A DNA stretch of 8,913 nucleotides. Origin: an uncultured Oscillospiraceae bacterium. GTDB taxonomy: Bacteria; Bacillota; Clostridia; Oscillospirales; Acutalibacteraceae. Position 1 is the stretch's first letter. Each line of letters begins with the position of its first letter. This document shows, piece by piece, positions 1-5,465 of the stretch. Made by a program: the position numbers and the translations under genes. The notes beneath the pieces were generated by a model, which searched no databases, was not told the origin of the DNA, and saw only the letters and a list, made by a program, of their open reading frames with translations. The stretch lies in contig CABUYS010000053.1 in the NCBI GenBank assembly GCA_902495835.1, positions 1 through 8,913 on the forward strand, given 5' to 3'.

Positions 1-43
1 ACAAAATTATAGTTGTAATTGCAGATATTCCGTAAATATTCAA
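1..43 (-). CDS. 5' end of a gene running off the left edge, hydrophobic N-terminus (possibly mraY)
   Basis: On the minus strand a TTG start at 43-41 lies nine bases after a strong Shine-Dalgarno, GGAGGG (complement of 53-58). An in-frame TGA lies just upstream, so TTG is the only start served by that site. The frame stays open to the window edge and reads MNIYGISAITTIIL, a short polar start running into a hydrophobic stretch, as in an N-terminal membrane segment. It follows the penicillin-binding protein gene by 68 bases on the same strand and is probably co-transcribed with it. In cell-wall (dcw-type) clusters ftsI/spoVD is often followed by mraY or a mur ligase. A membrane-like start fits MraY better than a Mur ligase, but 14 codons cannot settle identity. 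The existence of the gene is fairly likely; its function is a guess from context. Confidence 0.5.
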   Translation of the reverse strand, partial: MNIYGISAITTIIL

Positions 44-86
44 GAGTCAATTCCCTCCATTTTATTATGTGTTCCTTGATTATGAT

Positions 87-110
87 GCCGCATCTTTTAA
101 AAAATGCGGC
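87..110 (-). other. Intercistronic GC-rich hairpin downstream of the PBP gene
   Basis: GCCGCAT (87-93) and ATGCGGC (104-110) form perfect seven-base arms around a ten-base A/T loop, starting two bases beyond the PBP stop codon. In the minus-strand transcript no run of U follows the stem, so it is not a canonical intrinsic terminator. It may be a partial terminator or an mRNA 3'-end stabiliser between the PBP gene and the next gene. Confidence 0.4.
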
Positions 111-111
111 G

Positions 112-2382
112 TTATGCAATTGTTTTTTCTTTATGGATAAATCCTACCGTAACGGTTGTGCCTGGGGGTACTTCGGTTCCTTCAGGTATGCTTTGAGTAG
201 CCGCAACAACGGATGAATCCGTTAAATTGGCTCCCGAGAGCTTAATATTAAGATTTGCCGAAATCACCGCTTTATTTGCCTCAAATATTGAAAGACCAAT
301 TAATTTGGGAACTTTTACGGTTGATGATTTGCTTTCATTGTCTGTGTAAAGCACTATTGTTCCGTCTTTCGGAATTTGTGCCGAAGATTCGGGGAGCTGA
401 GATATTACTGTTTCTCCGCTTCCTATGACTATTGGCTTGAGAGATTCGTTTACTGCTGCTGTTTTAGCTTCTCCGACGGTTTTTCCTACGAGGTCAGGAG
501 CTTTGGCATCAAGAGTTTTAAGTTCTTCTTCTGTGTAGATTTTTTCAATTCCCATGTACGGAAGTATATCTTGCATTGCTTTTGCAAAAACAGGAGCGGC
601 AACGACATTTCCGTAATAATAATCGCCTTTTGGAGTGTCAAAAAATACAAGCATTGCTATTTTTGGGTCGTCTGCAGGGGCAAATCCGCAAAAAGATGAA
701 ATATAGTCTTTTTGACCCGGAGTGCTTAATCCTATTTTTTCCGAAGTACCTGTTTTTCCCGCTACTCGGTACCCGGGGACGTACGCGTTTTTTGCTGCTC
801 CGCTTACTGCGTTTTCGTGCAGCATCGCTGTAACTCTTTTTGCTGTTTTTTCGGAAATAGCCTTTCTCTTTATTACAGGCTCTACGGTTTTAACAATATT
901 TCCGTCGCTGTCGAGTATTTCCTTTACCATATGAGGTTGAACAACATTTCCTCCGTTGGCTATTGTTGCTGCCGCAGTAATCATTTGAATCGGTGTTATA
1001 CCGAAATTTTGACCCATTGACGCAACAGCCAAATCCGTGAGACTCATGCTTCCGTCGGCGTTAAAGAAGATATCTCCCGATTCTCCGGGTAAATCTATGT
1101 TTGTTTTGTTGTGAAAACCAAAAGTTTTGTAGAAATTGAAAAAATGTTCCGCACCTATTCTTTGGCCTATTGTAATAAAAGCAGGGTTGCATGAATGGCA
1201 AAGTGCTTCTACTAAATTTTGAGTCCCGTGCCCGCTTCTTTTGTGGCATCGTATTGTTTGACCGCCCTCGCATGCTTTTATGGAACCGTTGCAGTGAAAT
1301 GTGGATTGCTCATTTATAACGTCAAGTTCAAGTCCCATTGCGGCGGTGACCATTTTGAAAACCGAACCTGGGTAATACGTATCACTTACAGCTTTGTTAC
1401 GCCATTGCCGACTTAAAGCTTCGTTTTTGGCTTTCGATTTTTCTTCTTCAGGTAAAGAATCGATGCGAGCTTGTTCTTCGGGGTCGGCTATTTTGAAAGG
1501 TTCGTTTGGGTCGAAGTCCCCTTTAACGGCCATTCCGAGTATTTCGCCTGTTTTGACATCCATAGCTATTGCTGCGGCTCTGTTTTTTACTTTGTTGTTT
1601 ATTACGCCTTCTTCAAGGTTTTTTTCCATGAAATGTTGAATTGTCTCGTCTATGCAAAGTTTGAGACTTTGCCCCGGTTTTGGAGCTATCATCTGTTCGT
1701 AGTCAAAAGGCATTTCGGTACCTATTGCGTTTTTTGCGGTTAAAATTCTTCCCGGTTCGCCCCTGAGCGTTTTATCATAATAAGCTTCTATTCCCGCAAG
1801 GCCTTGACTGTCTGCTCCCGTAAAACCTATAACAGGAGCGGCAAAACTTCCGCAAGGGTAGTATCGCTTATAATCTTCTATTAGCCTTATTCCACTGGCA
1901 ATTTTATTTTTTGTTTTGAATTCAATTATTTTGTCTTTTGTGTCGCTGTCAACTTTTTTCTTTATTATGGTGTAGCATGATTTTTTTTTGGCAAGTTCTA
2001 AAAGTTTACCTTTGTCTATATCCAAAATTTCATGCATACCTTGGCAAATAAGTTCTTTTTTTTCTTCGGTATTTATGTACGCAGGCTCAAGTACAACTGT
2101 CCAAACCGTAGCACTTTGGGCAAGAGGTTTCATGTTACGGTCGTAAATGGTACCGCGCTGAGCATTTATTTTAGTATCAGCCATTTGCTGACTTGAAGCC
2201 ATTTGTTGAAGATATTCTCCTTGAACAAGTTGAAGGTTTATTAATCTAAAAATAAGGATCGCAAAACAGAAAAACACTAAAAATCCAAGTACCACCAATG
2301 ACCTTCGCCACATCCTGACAGTAGTTCCCTTTGCCAAAAATTTCACACTCCATATATTTATAAACTTTGTTTTTTTACCCAT
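112..2382 (-). CDS. FtsI/SpoVD-type class B penicillin-binding protein with two PASTA domains
   Basis: Membrane-anchored DD-transpeptidase that cross-links peptidoglycan, either at the division septum (FtsI/PBP2B role) or in the spore cortex (SpoVD role). The 756 residues show a short basic cytoplasmic tail and one membrane helix at about 27-50. A dimerisation-type domain opens with RGTIYDRN (76-83). The transpeptidase domain has all three signature motifs: SVFK (340-343, Ser340 the acylated nucleophile), SCN (397-399) and KTG (543-545). Two PASTA repeats lie at about 624-682 and 688-748; this module is linked to muropeptide or beta-lactam binding. The ATG at 2382 has no visible Shine-Dalgarno. 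An internal ATG at 2313 (residue 24) has AAAGGGA twelve bases upstream, but that start would remove the basic tail typical of the family, so I keep 2382. Stop is TAA. The gene is divergent from everything to its right and probably heads a cell-wall operon continuing past the left edge. FtsI versus SpoVD cannot be decided here. Confidence 0.93.
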   Translation of the reverse strand: MGKKTKFINIWSVKFLAKGTTVRMWRRSLVVLGFLVFFCFAILIFRLINLQLVQGEYLQQMASSQQMADTKINAQRGTIYDRNMKPLAQSATVWTVVLEPAYINTEEKKELICQGMHEILDIDKGKLLELAKKKSCYTIIKKKVDSDTKDKIIEFKTKNKIASGIRLIEDYKRYYPCGSFAAPVIGFTGADSQGLAGIEAYYDKTLRGEPGRILTAKNAIGTEMPFDYEQMIAPKPGQSLKLCIDETIQHFMEKNLEEGVINNKVKNRAAAIAMDVKTGEILGMAVKGDFDPNEPFKIADPEEQARIDSLPEEEKSKAKNEALSRQWRNKAVSDTYYPGSVFKMVTAAMGLELDVINEQSTFHCNGSIKACEGGQTIRCHKRSGHGTQNLVEALCHSCNPAFITIGQRIGAEHFFNFYKTFGFHNKTNIDLPGESGDIFFNADGSMSLTDLAVASMGQNFGITPIQMITAAATIANGGNVVQPHMVKEILDSDGNIVKTVEPVIKRKAISEKTAKRVTAMLHENAVSGAAKNAYVPGYRVAGKTGTSEKIGLSTPGQKDYISSFCGFAPADDPKIAMLVFFDTPKGDYYYGNVVAAPVFAKAMQDILPYMGIEKIYTEEELKTLDAKAPDLVGKTVGEAKTAAVNESLKPIVIGSGETVISQLPESSAQIPKDGTIVLYTDNESKSSTVKVPKLIGLSIFEANKAVISANLNIKLSGANLTDSSVVAATQSIPEGTEVPPGTTVTVGFIHKEKTIA

Positions 2383-2396
2383 ATTTATTGTTATAT

Positions 2397-2425
2397 ATTT
2401 TAATACTTATTTGTTCGTTAAACAA
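2397..2425 (-). promoter_or_regulatory. Candidate promoter for the PBP gene
   Basis: On the minus strand TTGTTT (complement of 2420-2425) and TAAAAT (complement of 2397-2402) are 17 bases apart. Transcription would begin near 2390, only about eight bases before the ATG. That would give an almost leaderless mRNA, in keeping with the missing ribosome binding site. The region is so A/T-rich that chance matches are likely. Confidence 0.3.
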
Positions 2426-2491
2426 GTTATTACATTTATAAAATTAATGTTTGCGTGAAATTTTAAATCCGAAACAGATTTGAATAAAAAT

Positions 2492-2539
2492 ATAAATATT
2501 TATCAAAAAAGTATTGAATTTAACTAAATAAATATTTAT
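2492..2539. repeat. Two copies of a 12-bp perfect palindrome in the divergent promoter region
   Basis: ATAAATATTTAT occurs at 2492-2503 and again at 2528-2539, each a perfect palindrome, 36 bases start to start. The first lies just upstream of the -35 of the plus-strand promoter candidate; the second covers its spacer and most of its -10. This is the geometry of a repressor site pair, but both copies are pure A/T in a very A/T-rich stretch, so they may be chance. Confidence 0.35.
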
Positions 2540-2542
2540 AAT
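2514..2542 (+). promoter_or_regulatory. Candidate sigma-A-type promoter for the 400-residue orphan gene
   Basis: TTGAAT (2514-2519) and a perfect TATAAT (2537-2542) are separated by 17 bases. Predicted start of transcription is near 2549, leaving a leader of about 54 bases before the GTG at 2603. Confidence 0.55.
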
Positions 2543-2602
2543 GGTGCATATCATGTTTTTTGGTGCGTTGCTTGTAATTAAATTTTTAGGAGAGTGATAT
2601 TT

Positions 2603-3805
2603 GTGCCAGTTATTGTTATAAACGGAAATGATTTTGGAAAAATTCAAAAACTTCTTGACAAAAAAATATATAGATGTCAAAATACTAAAAAAATTGGACC
2701 AATCAAACTTAAACCCCATACGGAAGCTATTTATAAGTTTATACAAGAAGTTTTGGAGTTAATTTTGAGTTTTGAAGTGAATAATCCATCAAAAGAATTA
2801 AGTAAAGTTTTAGGAATTTTTAATAATGCCTATCTTGTAAAACTCAAAGATGAAAGAAAATCTTACAAACGTGAAAAGAAATCTGACAATTCAATAAAAA
2901 TAAATTACGTAAATCTTTTAAGAGATACTGCTATAAAATTAAACGGATTAGCGGAAATAGTAGGGGCTAATAGATTTAAAAAATCAATAAAAAATTCGAT
3001 TAATGATTGCAATTCAATTTCAAAAAATGAAATTGATAATTCTAAAAACGTATTTACCGAATTGAGTGAACGTTACAAAGACATTGTGCAGAATGTAAAA
3101 AAATATCTTGGAGACATACACGAAGATAAATATGAAAGACATCGTAAAGCTGTGGGAGCTGTGAAAATTGATAATGCTGTGGAAGCTTTGAGTATTTGTG
3201 GACATTGGTTTCAACTCGGAGAGTTTAACCATATTGCAAAATATTATAAAGATAATTTTCCTGATGGATGGAATCTTAGTTTGACTACCATACCTCTGGC
3301 TCAGGGAGCTAGTCGTCAAAGGATGTTCATAGATGGTCTTGTTAAAGGAATTTCAAACTGCGCTAGTTTATCTAATCGAGAAAATATAATTTTTCTCGAA
3401 GGTATAATTAAAGAAACAGAAAATTACGCATTATTTAGTAACGACAAATTTGACGAACTGTTGGAAATTGCTAAAGAAGCACTTAGAATATGTAATAAAA
3501 TTAATACATCTGAAATGGAAAAAAATGAAAAAGAAGATAATTTTGGAAACAGTCGTCGCGATTTAAGAGCTATGATTGATGCAATAAATAAAGGGGAAAT
3601 AGAGAATGGTAATTTTTTTAGAGCAAAAAAATCACCAAATCAATCAGTGGTTGAAAAATTAAATGAATTACGTGAGAAATCAAAGATTTTGTCTGAGAGT
3701 ATTTTAAGTAATTTGAAAAATTTTAATATTGCTACAGGATTTGGTATTGATAAACAAGAAAGGGAGGCAGCGGATGTGTTTGAAGCATTAAAAAGTAATT
3801 ATTAG
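2603..3805 (+). CDS. Unrecognised 400-residue soluble protein, A/T-rich
   Basis: I do not recognise this family. The GTG at 2603 is preferred over the GTG at 2594 because AGGAG (2588-2592) is ten bases before 2603 and only one base before 2594. The protein starts MPVIVINGNDFGKIQKLL, has no signal peptide or membrane segment, and is rich in Lys, Asn, Ile and Glu with long stretches that look helical. The N-terminal third is basic (KDERKSYKREKK at about 82-93). A less charged, possibly structured core lies at about 189-250, with GHWFQLGEFNHIAKYYKDNF and GASRQRMF. The C-terminal part (about 340-375) looks coiled-coil prone. Codons favour A/T endings far more than in rpsL or fusA, which suggests recent acquisition. 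It ends in TAG, has its own promoter candidate, and sits between a divergent cell-wall gene and the str cluster, so context gives no functional link. Existence is well supported by length, promoter and ribosome binding site; function is unknown. Confidence 0.8.
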   Translation: MPVIVINGNDFGKIQKLLDKKIYRCQNTKKIGPIKLKPHTEAIYKFIQEVLELILSFEVNNPSKELSKVLGIFNNAYLVKLKDERKSYKREKKSDNSIKINYVNLLRDTAIKLNGLAEIVGANRFKKSIKNSINDCNSISKNEIDNSKNVFTELSERYKDIVQNVKKYLGDIHEDKYERHRKAVGAVKIDNAVEALSICGHWFQLGEFNHIAKYYKDNFPDGWNLSLTTIPLAQGASRQRMFIDGLVKGISNCASLSNRENIIFLEGIIKETENYALFSNDKFDELLEIAKEALRICNKINTSEMEKNEKEDNFGNSRRDLRAMIDAINKGEIENGNFFRAKKSPNQSVVEKLNELREKSKILSESILSNLKNFNIATGFGIDKQEREAADVFEALKSNY

Positions 3806-3855
3806 CAATTAAAAAATTAATTCATATGTATTTATTAATAAAATCAGCATTACTA

Positions 3856-3885
3856 TTGACAAACCAAACTAAAAAATGTTAGAAT
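3856..3885 (+). promoter_or_regulatory. Strong extended -10 promoter of rpsL
   Basis: A perfect -35 TTGACA (3856-3861), an 18-base spacer ending in TGT, and TAGAAT (3880-3885) make an extended -10 promoter (TGn before the hexamer). Predicted transcription start is about 3891-3893, giving a leader of about 48 bases before the rpsL ATG. An inverted repeat overlaps the -10 and the start point. Confidence 0.75.
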
Positions 3886-3920
3886 TAATCGTTGCATGAA
3901 AAGTCATGCAGCGATTAATT
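3883..3920 (+). promoter_or_regulatory. 17-bp-arm inverted repeat over the rpsL -10 and transcription start
   Basis: AATTAATCGTTGCATGA (3883-3899) and TCATGCAGCGATTAATT (3904-3920) are reverse complements except at one position (a T/G pair, a wobble in RNA), around an AAAG loop. RNA started near 3891 would carry a nine-pair stem-loop at its extreme 5' end. The outer arm lies upstream of the start point and overlaps the -10, which suggests a DNA operator as well as, or instead of, an RNA element. No U-run follows, so it is not a terminator for plus-strand transcription. Confidence 0.6.
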
Positions 3921-3939
3921 GTACTTAGGGAGGTGTAGT

Positions 3940-4368
3940 ATGCCAACATTTAACCAATTAGTTCGTATGGGAAGAAAAAGCCACGAGAAAAAAGCAAAAG
4001 CTCCTGCTCTTTTGAAAGGATGGAACTCCAAAAAGCGTGAAGCTATCAATCAGAATTCTCCGCAAAAAAGAGGAGTTTGCACTGCAGTTAAGACAGCAAC
4101 CCCTAAAAAACCTAACTCAGCACTCAGAAAAATTGCAAGGGTTCGTTTGTCCAACGGATTTGAAGTGACTTCATACATTCCCGGAATCGGACACAATTTA
4201 CAGGAACACAGCGTTGTTTTGATTCGCGGAGGACGTGTAAAGGACTTGCCCGGTGTGCGTTATCACATTATAAGAGGTACCCTTGACGCTCAAGGCGTTG
4301 CAAAACGTATGCAAGCTCGTTCCAAGTACGGCGCAAAACGTCCCAAAGCGGGCGCAGCCAAAAAATAA
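3940..4368 (+). CDS. rpsL: 30S ribosomal protein S12
   Basis: S12 lies at the 30S decoding centre and helps monitor codon-anticodon pairing. The 142-residue product begins MPTFNQLVRMGRK. It holds the Firmicutes-type insert at about 25-40, PQKRGVCT (41-48), TPKKPNSALRK (54-64) and GGRVKDLPGVRYH (97-109). Lys56 and Lys101 match E. coli Lys42 and Lys87, where streptomycin-resistance changes occur; both are wild type here. Asp102 matches the residue methylthiolated by RimO in bacteria that have that enzyme. The ATG at 3940 is chosen over an upstream TTG at 3919 because AGGGAGGTG (3927-3935) sits just before it and MPT is the family start. Length fits Firmicutes S12 (about 137-140). It is the first str gene, with its own strong promoter. 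rpoC and the L7Ae-like gene that often precede it in Firmicutes are absent. Confidence 0.98.
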   Translation: MPTFNQLVRMGRKSHEKKAKAPALLKGWNSKKREAINQNSPQKRGVCTAVKTATPKKPNSALRKIARVRLSNGFEVTSYIPGIGHNLQEHSVVLIRGGRVKDLPGVRYHIIRGTLDAQGVAKRMQARSKYGAKRPKAGAAKK

Positions 4369-4391
4369 GGCTTAAAAGTAAATAATACAGC

Positions 4392-4438
4392 TTTGCATTA
4401 GTACAATGCAGAAGTGTTTTAATATATTTACACCTCTG
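4392..4438 (+). promoter_or_regulatory. Two overlapping hairpins in the rpsL-rpsG gap
   Basis: The 139-base gap holds TGCATT (4394-4399) pairing with AATGCA (4405-4410), extendable to eight pairs with one wobble. A second stem pairs CAGAAGTGT (4409-4417) with ACACCTCTG (4430-4438), with one A/C mismatch. They share 4409-4412, so they compete. In E. coli S7 represses by binding the rpsL-rpsG intercistronic RNA; a similar role here is inference only. Confidence 0.3.
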
Positions 4439-4507
4439 TGTTGGCAAACGGAAGCTAAATTACTTTCGAGTACCTATGATATCATTTTTGTGAAGGAGGG
4501 AAGACAC

Positions 4508-4978
4508 GTGCCAAGAAGAGGTGCAGTCCCAAAACGTGACGTTTTACAAGATCCGCTTTACGGTTCTAAACTTGTAACACGTCTCATTAATAATATTATG
4601 GTGGACGGAAAAAGAGGAGTAGCGCAAAGAATAGTCTACAAAGCTTTTGATATAGTTCACACAAAAACAGGAAGAGAACCTTTGGAAGTTTTTGAAGAAG
4701 CTATGGAAAACATAATGCCGAACCTCGAAGTTAAAGCAAGAAGGGTTGGCGGTGCGACTTATCAGGTTCCGATAGAGGTAAGAGCAGACAGAAGACAAAC
4801 TCTCGGACTCAGATGGCTTACCAATTATTCCAGACTTCGTTCAGAAAGAACCATGGTTGAAAGACTTGCCGGCGAGATACTTGATGCTATCAACAGTGCC
4901 GGAGCAGCGGTTAAAAAACGCGAAGATACTCACAAAATGGCAGAAGCTAACAAGGCGTTTGCACATTACCGCTGGTAA
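4508..4978 (+). CDS. rpsG: 30S ribosomal protein S7
   Basis: S7 is a primary 16S rRNA binding protein that nucleates assembly of the 30S head and contacts E-site tRNA. The product is 156 residues, the usual length. It begins MPRRGAVPKRDVLQDP, with the conserved LINNIMVDGKRGVAQRIVY block, ARRVGGATYQVPIEV in the middle and the typical C-terminal FAHYRW. A GTG start at 4508 is chosen: AAGGAGGG (4493-4500) lies seven bases upstream and the family start MPRR follows directly. The longer frame from an ATG at 4406 would add 34 unrelated residues. Stop is TAA. It lies 139 bases after rpsL with no clear promoter between, so co-transcription from the rpsL promoter is likely. A weak terminator-like hairpin follows 32 bases after the stop. 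Confidence 0.98.
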   Translation: MPRRGAVPKRDVLQDPLYGSKLVTRLINNIMVDGKRGVAQRIVYKAFDIVHTKTGREPLEVFEEAMENIMPNLEVKARRVGGATYQVPIEVRADRRQTLGLRWLTNYSRLRSERTMVERLAGEILDAINSAGAAVKKREDTHKMAEANKAFAHYRW

Positions 4979-5009
4979 TATTTGCGGGATTTGATTGTTG
5001 ACGTGGTAT

Positions 5010-5038
5010 TAGACAATTTTGAAAATTGTTTTTATAAA
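5010..5038 (+). promoter_or_regulatory. Candidate promoter for the small frame between rpsG and fusA
   Basis: TAGACA (5010-5015) and TATAAA (5033-5038) are 17 bases apart, each one mismatch from consensus. The spacer holds the palindrome CAATTTTGAAAATTG (5014-5028). A second, weaker pairing is TTGACG (4998-5003) with GAAAAT (5021-5026), also 17 bases apart. Transcription from TATAAA would start near 5045. Confidence 0.4.
5011..5033 (+). terminator. Weak terminator-like hairpin after rpsG
   Basis: 5011-5019 can pair with 5023-5031 around a three-base loop, nine pairs including one G-U, followed by a short T run (5029-5033) and ATAAAAT. Only one pair is G-C, so termination would be weak or partial. 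It overlaps the promoter candidate at 5010-5038, and the palindrome may instead be an operator. Confidence 0.3.
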
Positions 5039-5069
5039 ATCGTTGACAATATTAAGGGAGTTGTAATTT

Positions 5070-5384
5070 GTGTTCGAATGGATTTGTGCAGTGGGCACAT
5101 AGCTACTTTTAAGCTTTAATTTTTTTTCAGGCAGGTTTGATTGTAATTCTGCCGAAGATTGGCTAAACAGTAGTGAGATTTGCGAATCTTATGTTGGAAG
5201 CAGATACGGAAACTTTCTTGCGAAGTTTATTGAACGTGTTCATGAAAAAAGTTTTATAAAAAACGAATTCATGACGAAACTTTGTGAGGAATTTGAGTCA
5301 AATTTTCCTAAAGATTCATATGAAGAATTTTTTAAAGATGAATTTGTTTCTGCTTTTTTTGAATCACATGAAGATATCTCCTAA
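5070..5384 (+). pseudogene. Small unrecognised frame with an in-frame TAG at codon 11
   Basis: A GTG at 5070, nine bases after AAGGGAG (5054-5060), reads MFEWICAVGT and meets TAG at 5100-5102. Beyond it the same frame is open for 93 sense codons to TAA at 5382-5384. That stretch has no ATG, GTG or TTG until an ATG at 5271, so the bulk of the frame has no normal start. The post-TAG product is acidic and Phe/Glu-rich (AEDWLNSSEICESYVGSR near its start, SYEEFFKDEFVSAFFESHED near its end), has three Cys and no motif I know. Its even composition looks like real protein rather than random frame. Options are a recent nonsense mutation, amber readthrough, a ten-codon leader peptide plus a remnant, or a sequence error. 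A +1 shift from an ATG at 5078 (MDLCSGHIATFKL, ending CTT TAA at 5114-5119) would also reach this frame. It sits between rpsG and fusA with its own promoter candidate. Confidence 0.5.
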
Positions 5385-5392
5385 TGTACAGT

Positions 5393-5419
5393 TTGCAACT
5401 TCCTTGTCGGATGTATAAT
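5393..5419 (+). promoter_or_regulatory. Candidate promoter for fusA
   Basis: A perfect TATAAT (5414-5419) follows TTGCAA (5393-5398) with a 15-base spacer; TTTGCA (5392-5397) gives a spacer of 16. The -35 is weak but the -10 is ideal. Start of transcription would be near 5426, about 40 bases before the fusA ATG. Confidence 0.45.
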
Positions 5420-5465
5420 AAAGGTGTAAAAAATAAAAATATTTTATAAAGAAAAGGAGGATATT

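Noticed and set aside
3757..3795. Strong internal Shine-Dalgarno-like AGGGAGG followed by ATG near the end of the orphan gene.
   Set aside because: The ATG opens only five codons before a stop, and no downstream partner gene overlaps.
3807..3822. AATTAA/TTAATT hairpin after the orphan gene as a terminator.
   Set aside because: Six A/T-only pairs and no T run; too weak to call.
5043..5072. Perfect -35 TTGACA at 5043-5048.
   Set aside because: No acceptable -10 lies 16-18 bases downstream; the best fit (TAATTT at 15) is poor and overlaps the ribosome binding region.
5100..5102. TAG reassigned as a sense codon throughout the genome.
   Set aside because: The orphan gene at 2603-3805 ends in TAG at a sensible place, and no conserved gene here contains an internal TAG. 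At most a local readthrough.
5115..5135. A T-rich tract followed by CAG G, like a eukaryotic 3' splice site, just after the in-frame TAG.
   Set aside because: All other genes are plainly bacterial, and no matching 5' splice or group I/II intron structure is visible; chance in A/T-rich DNA.
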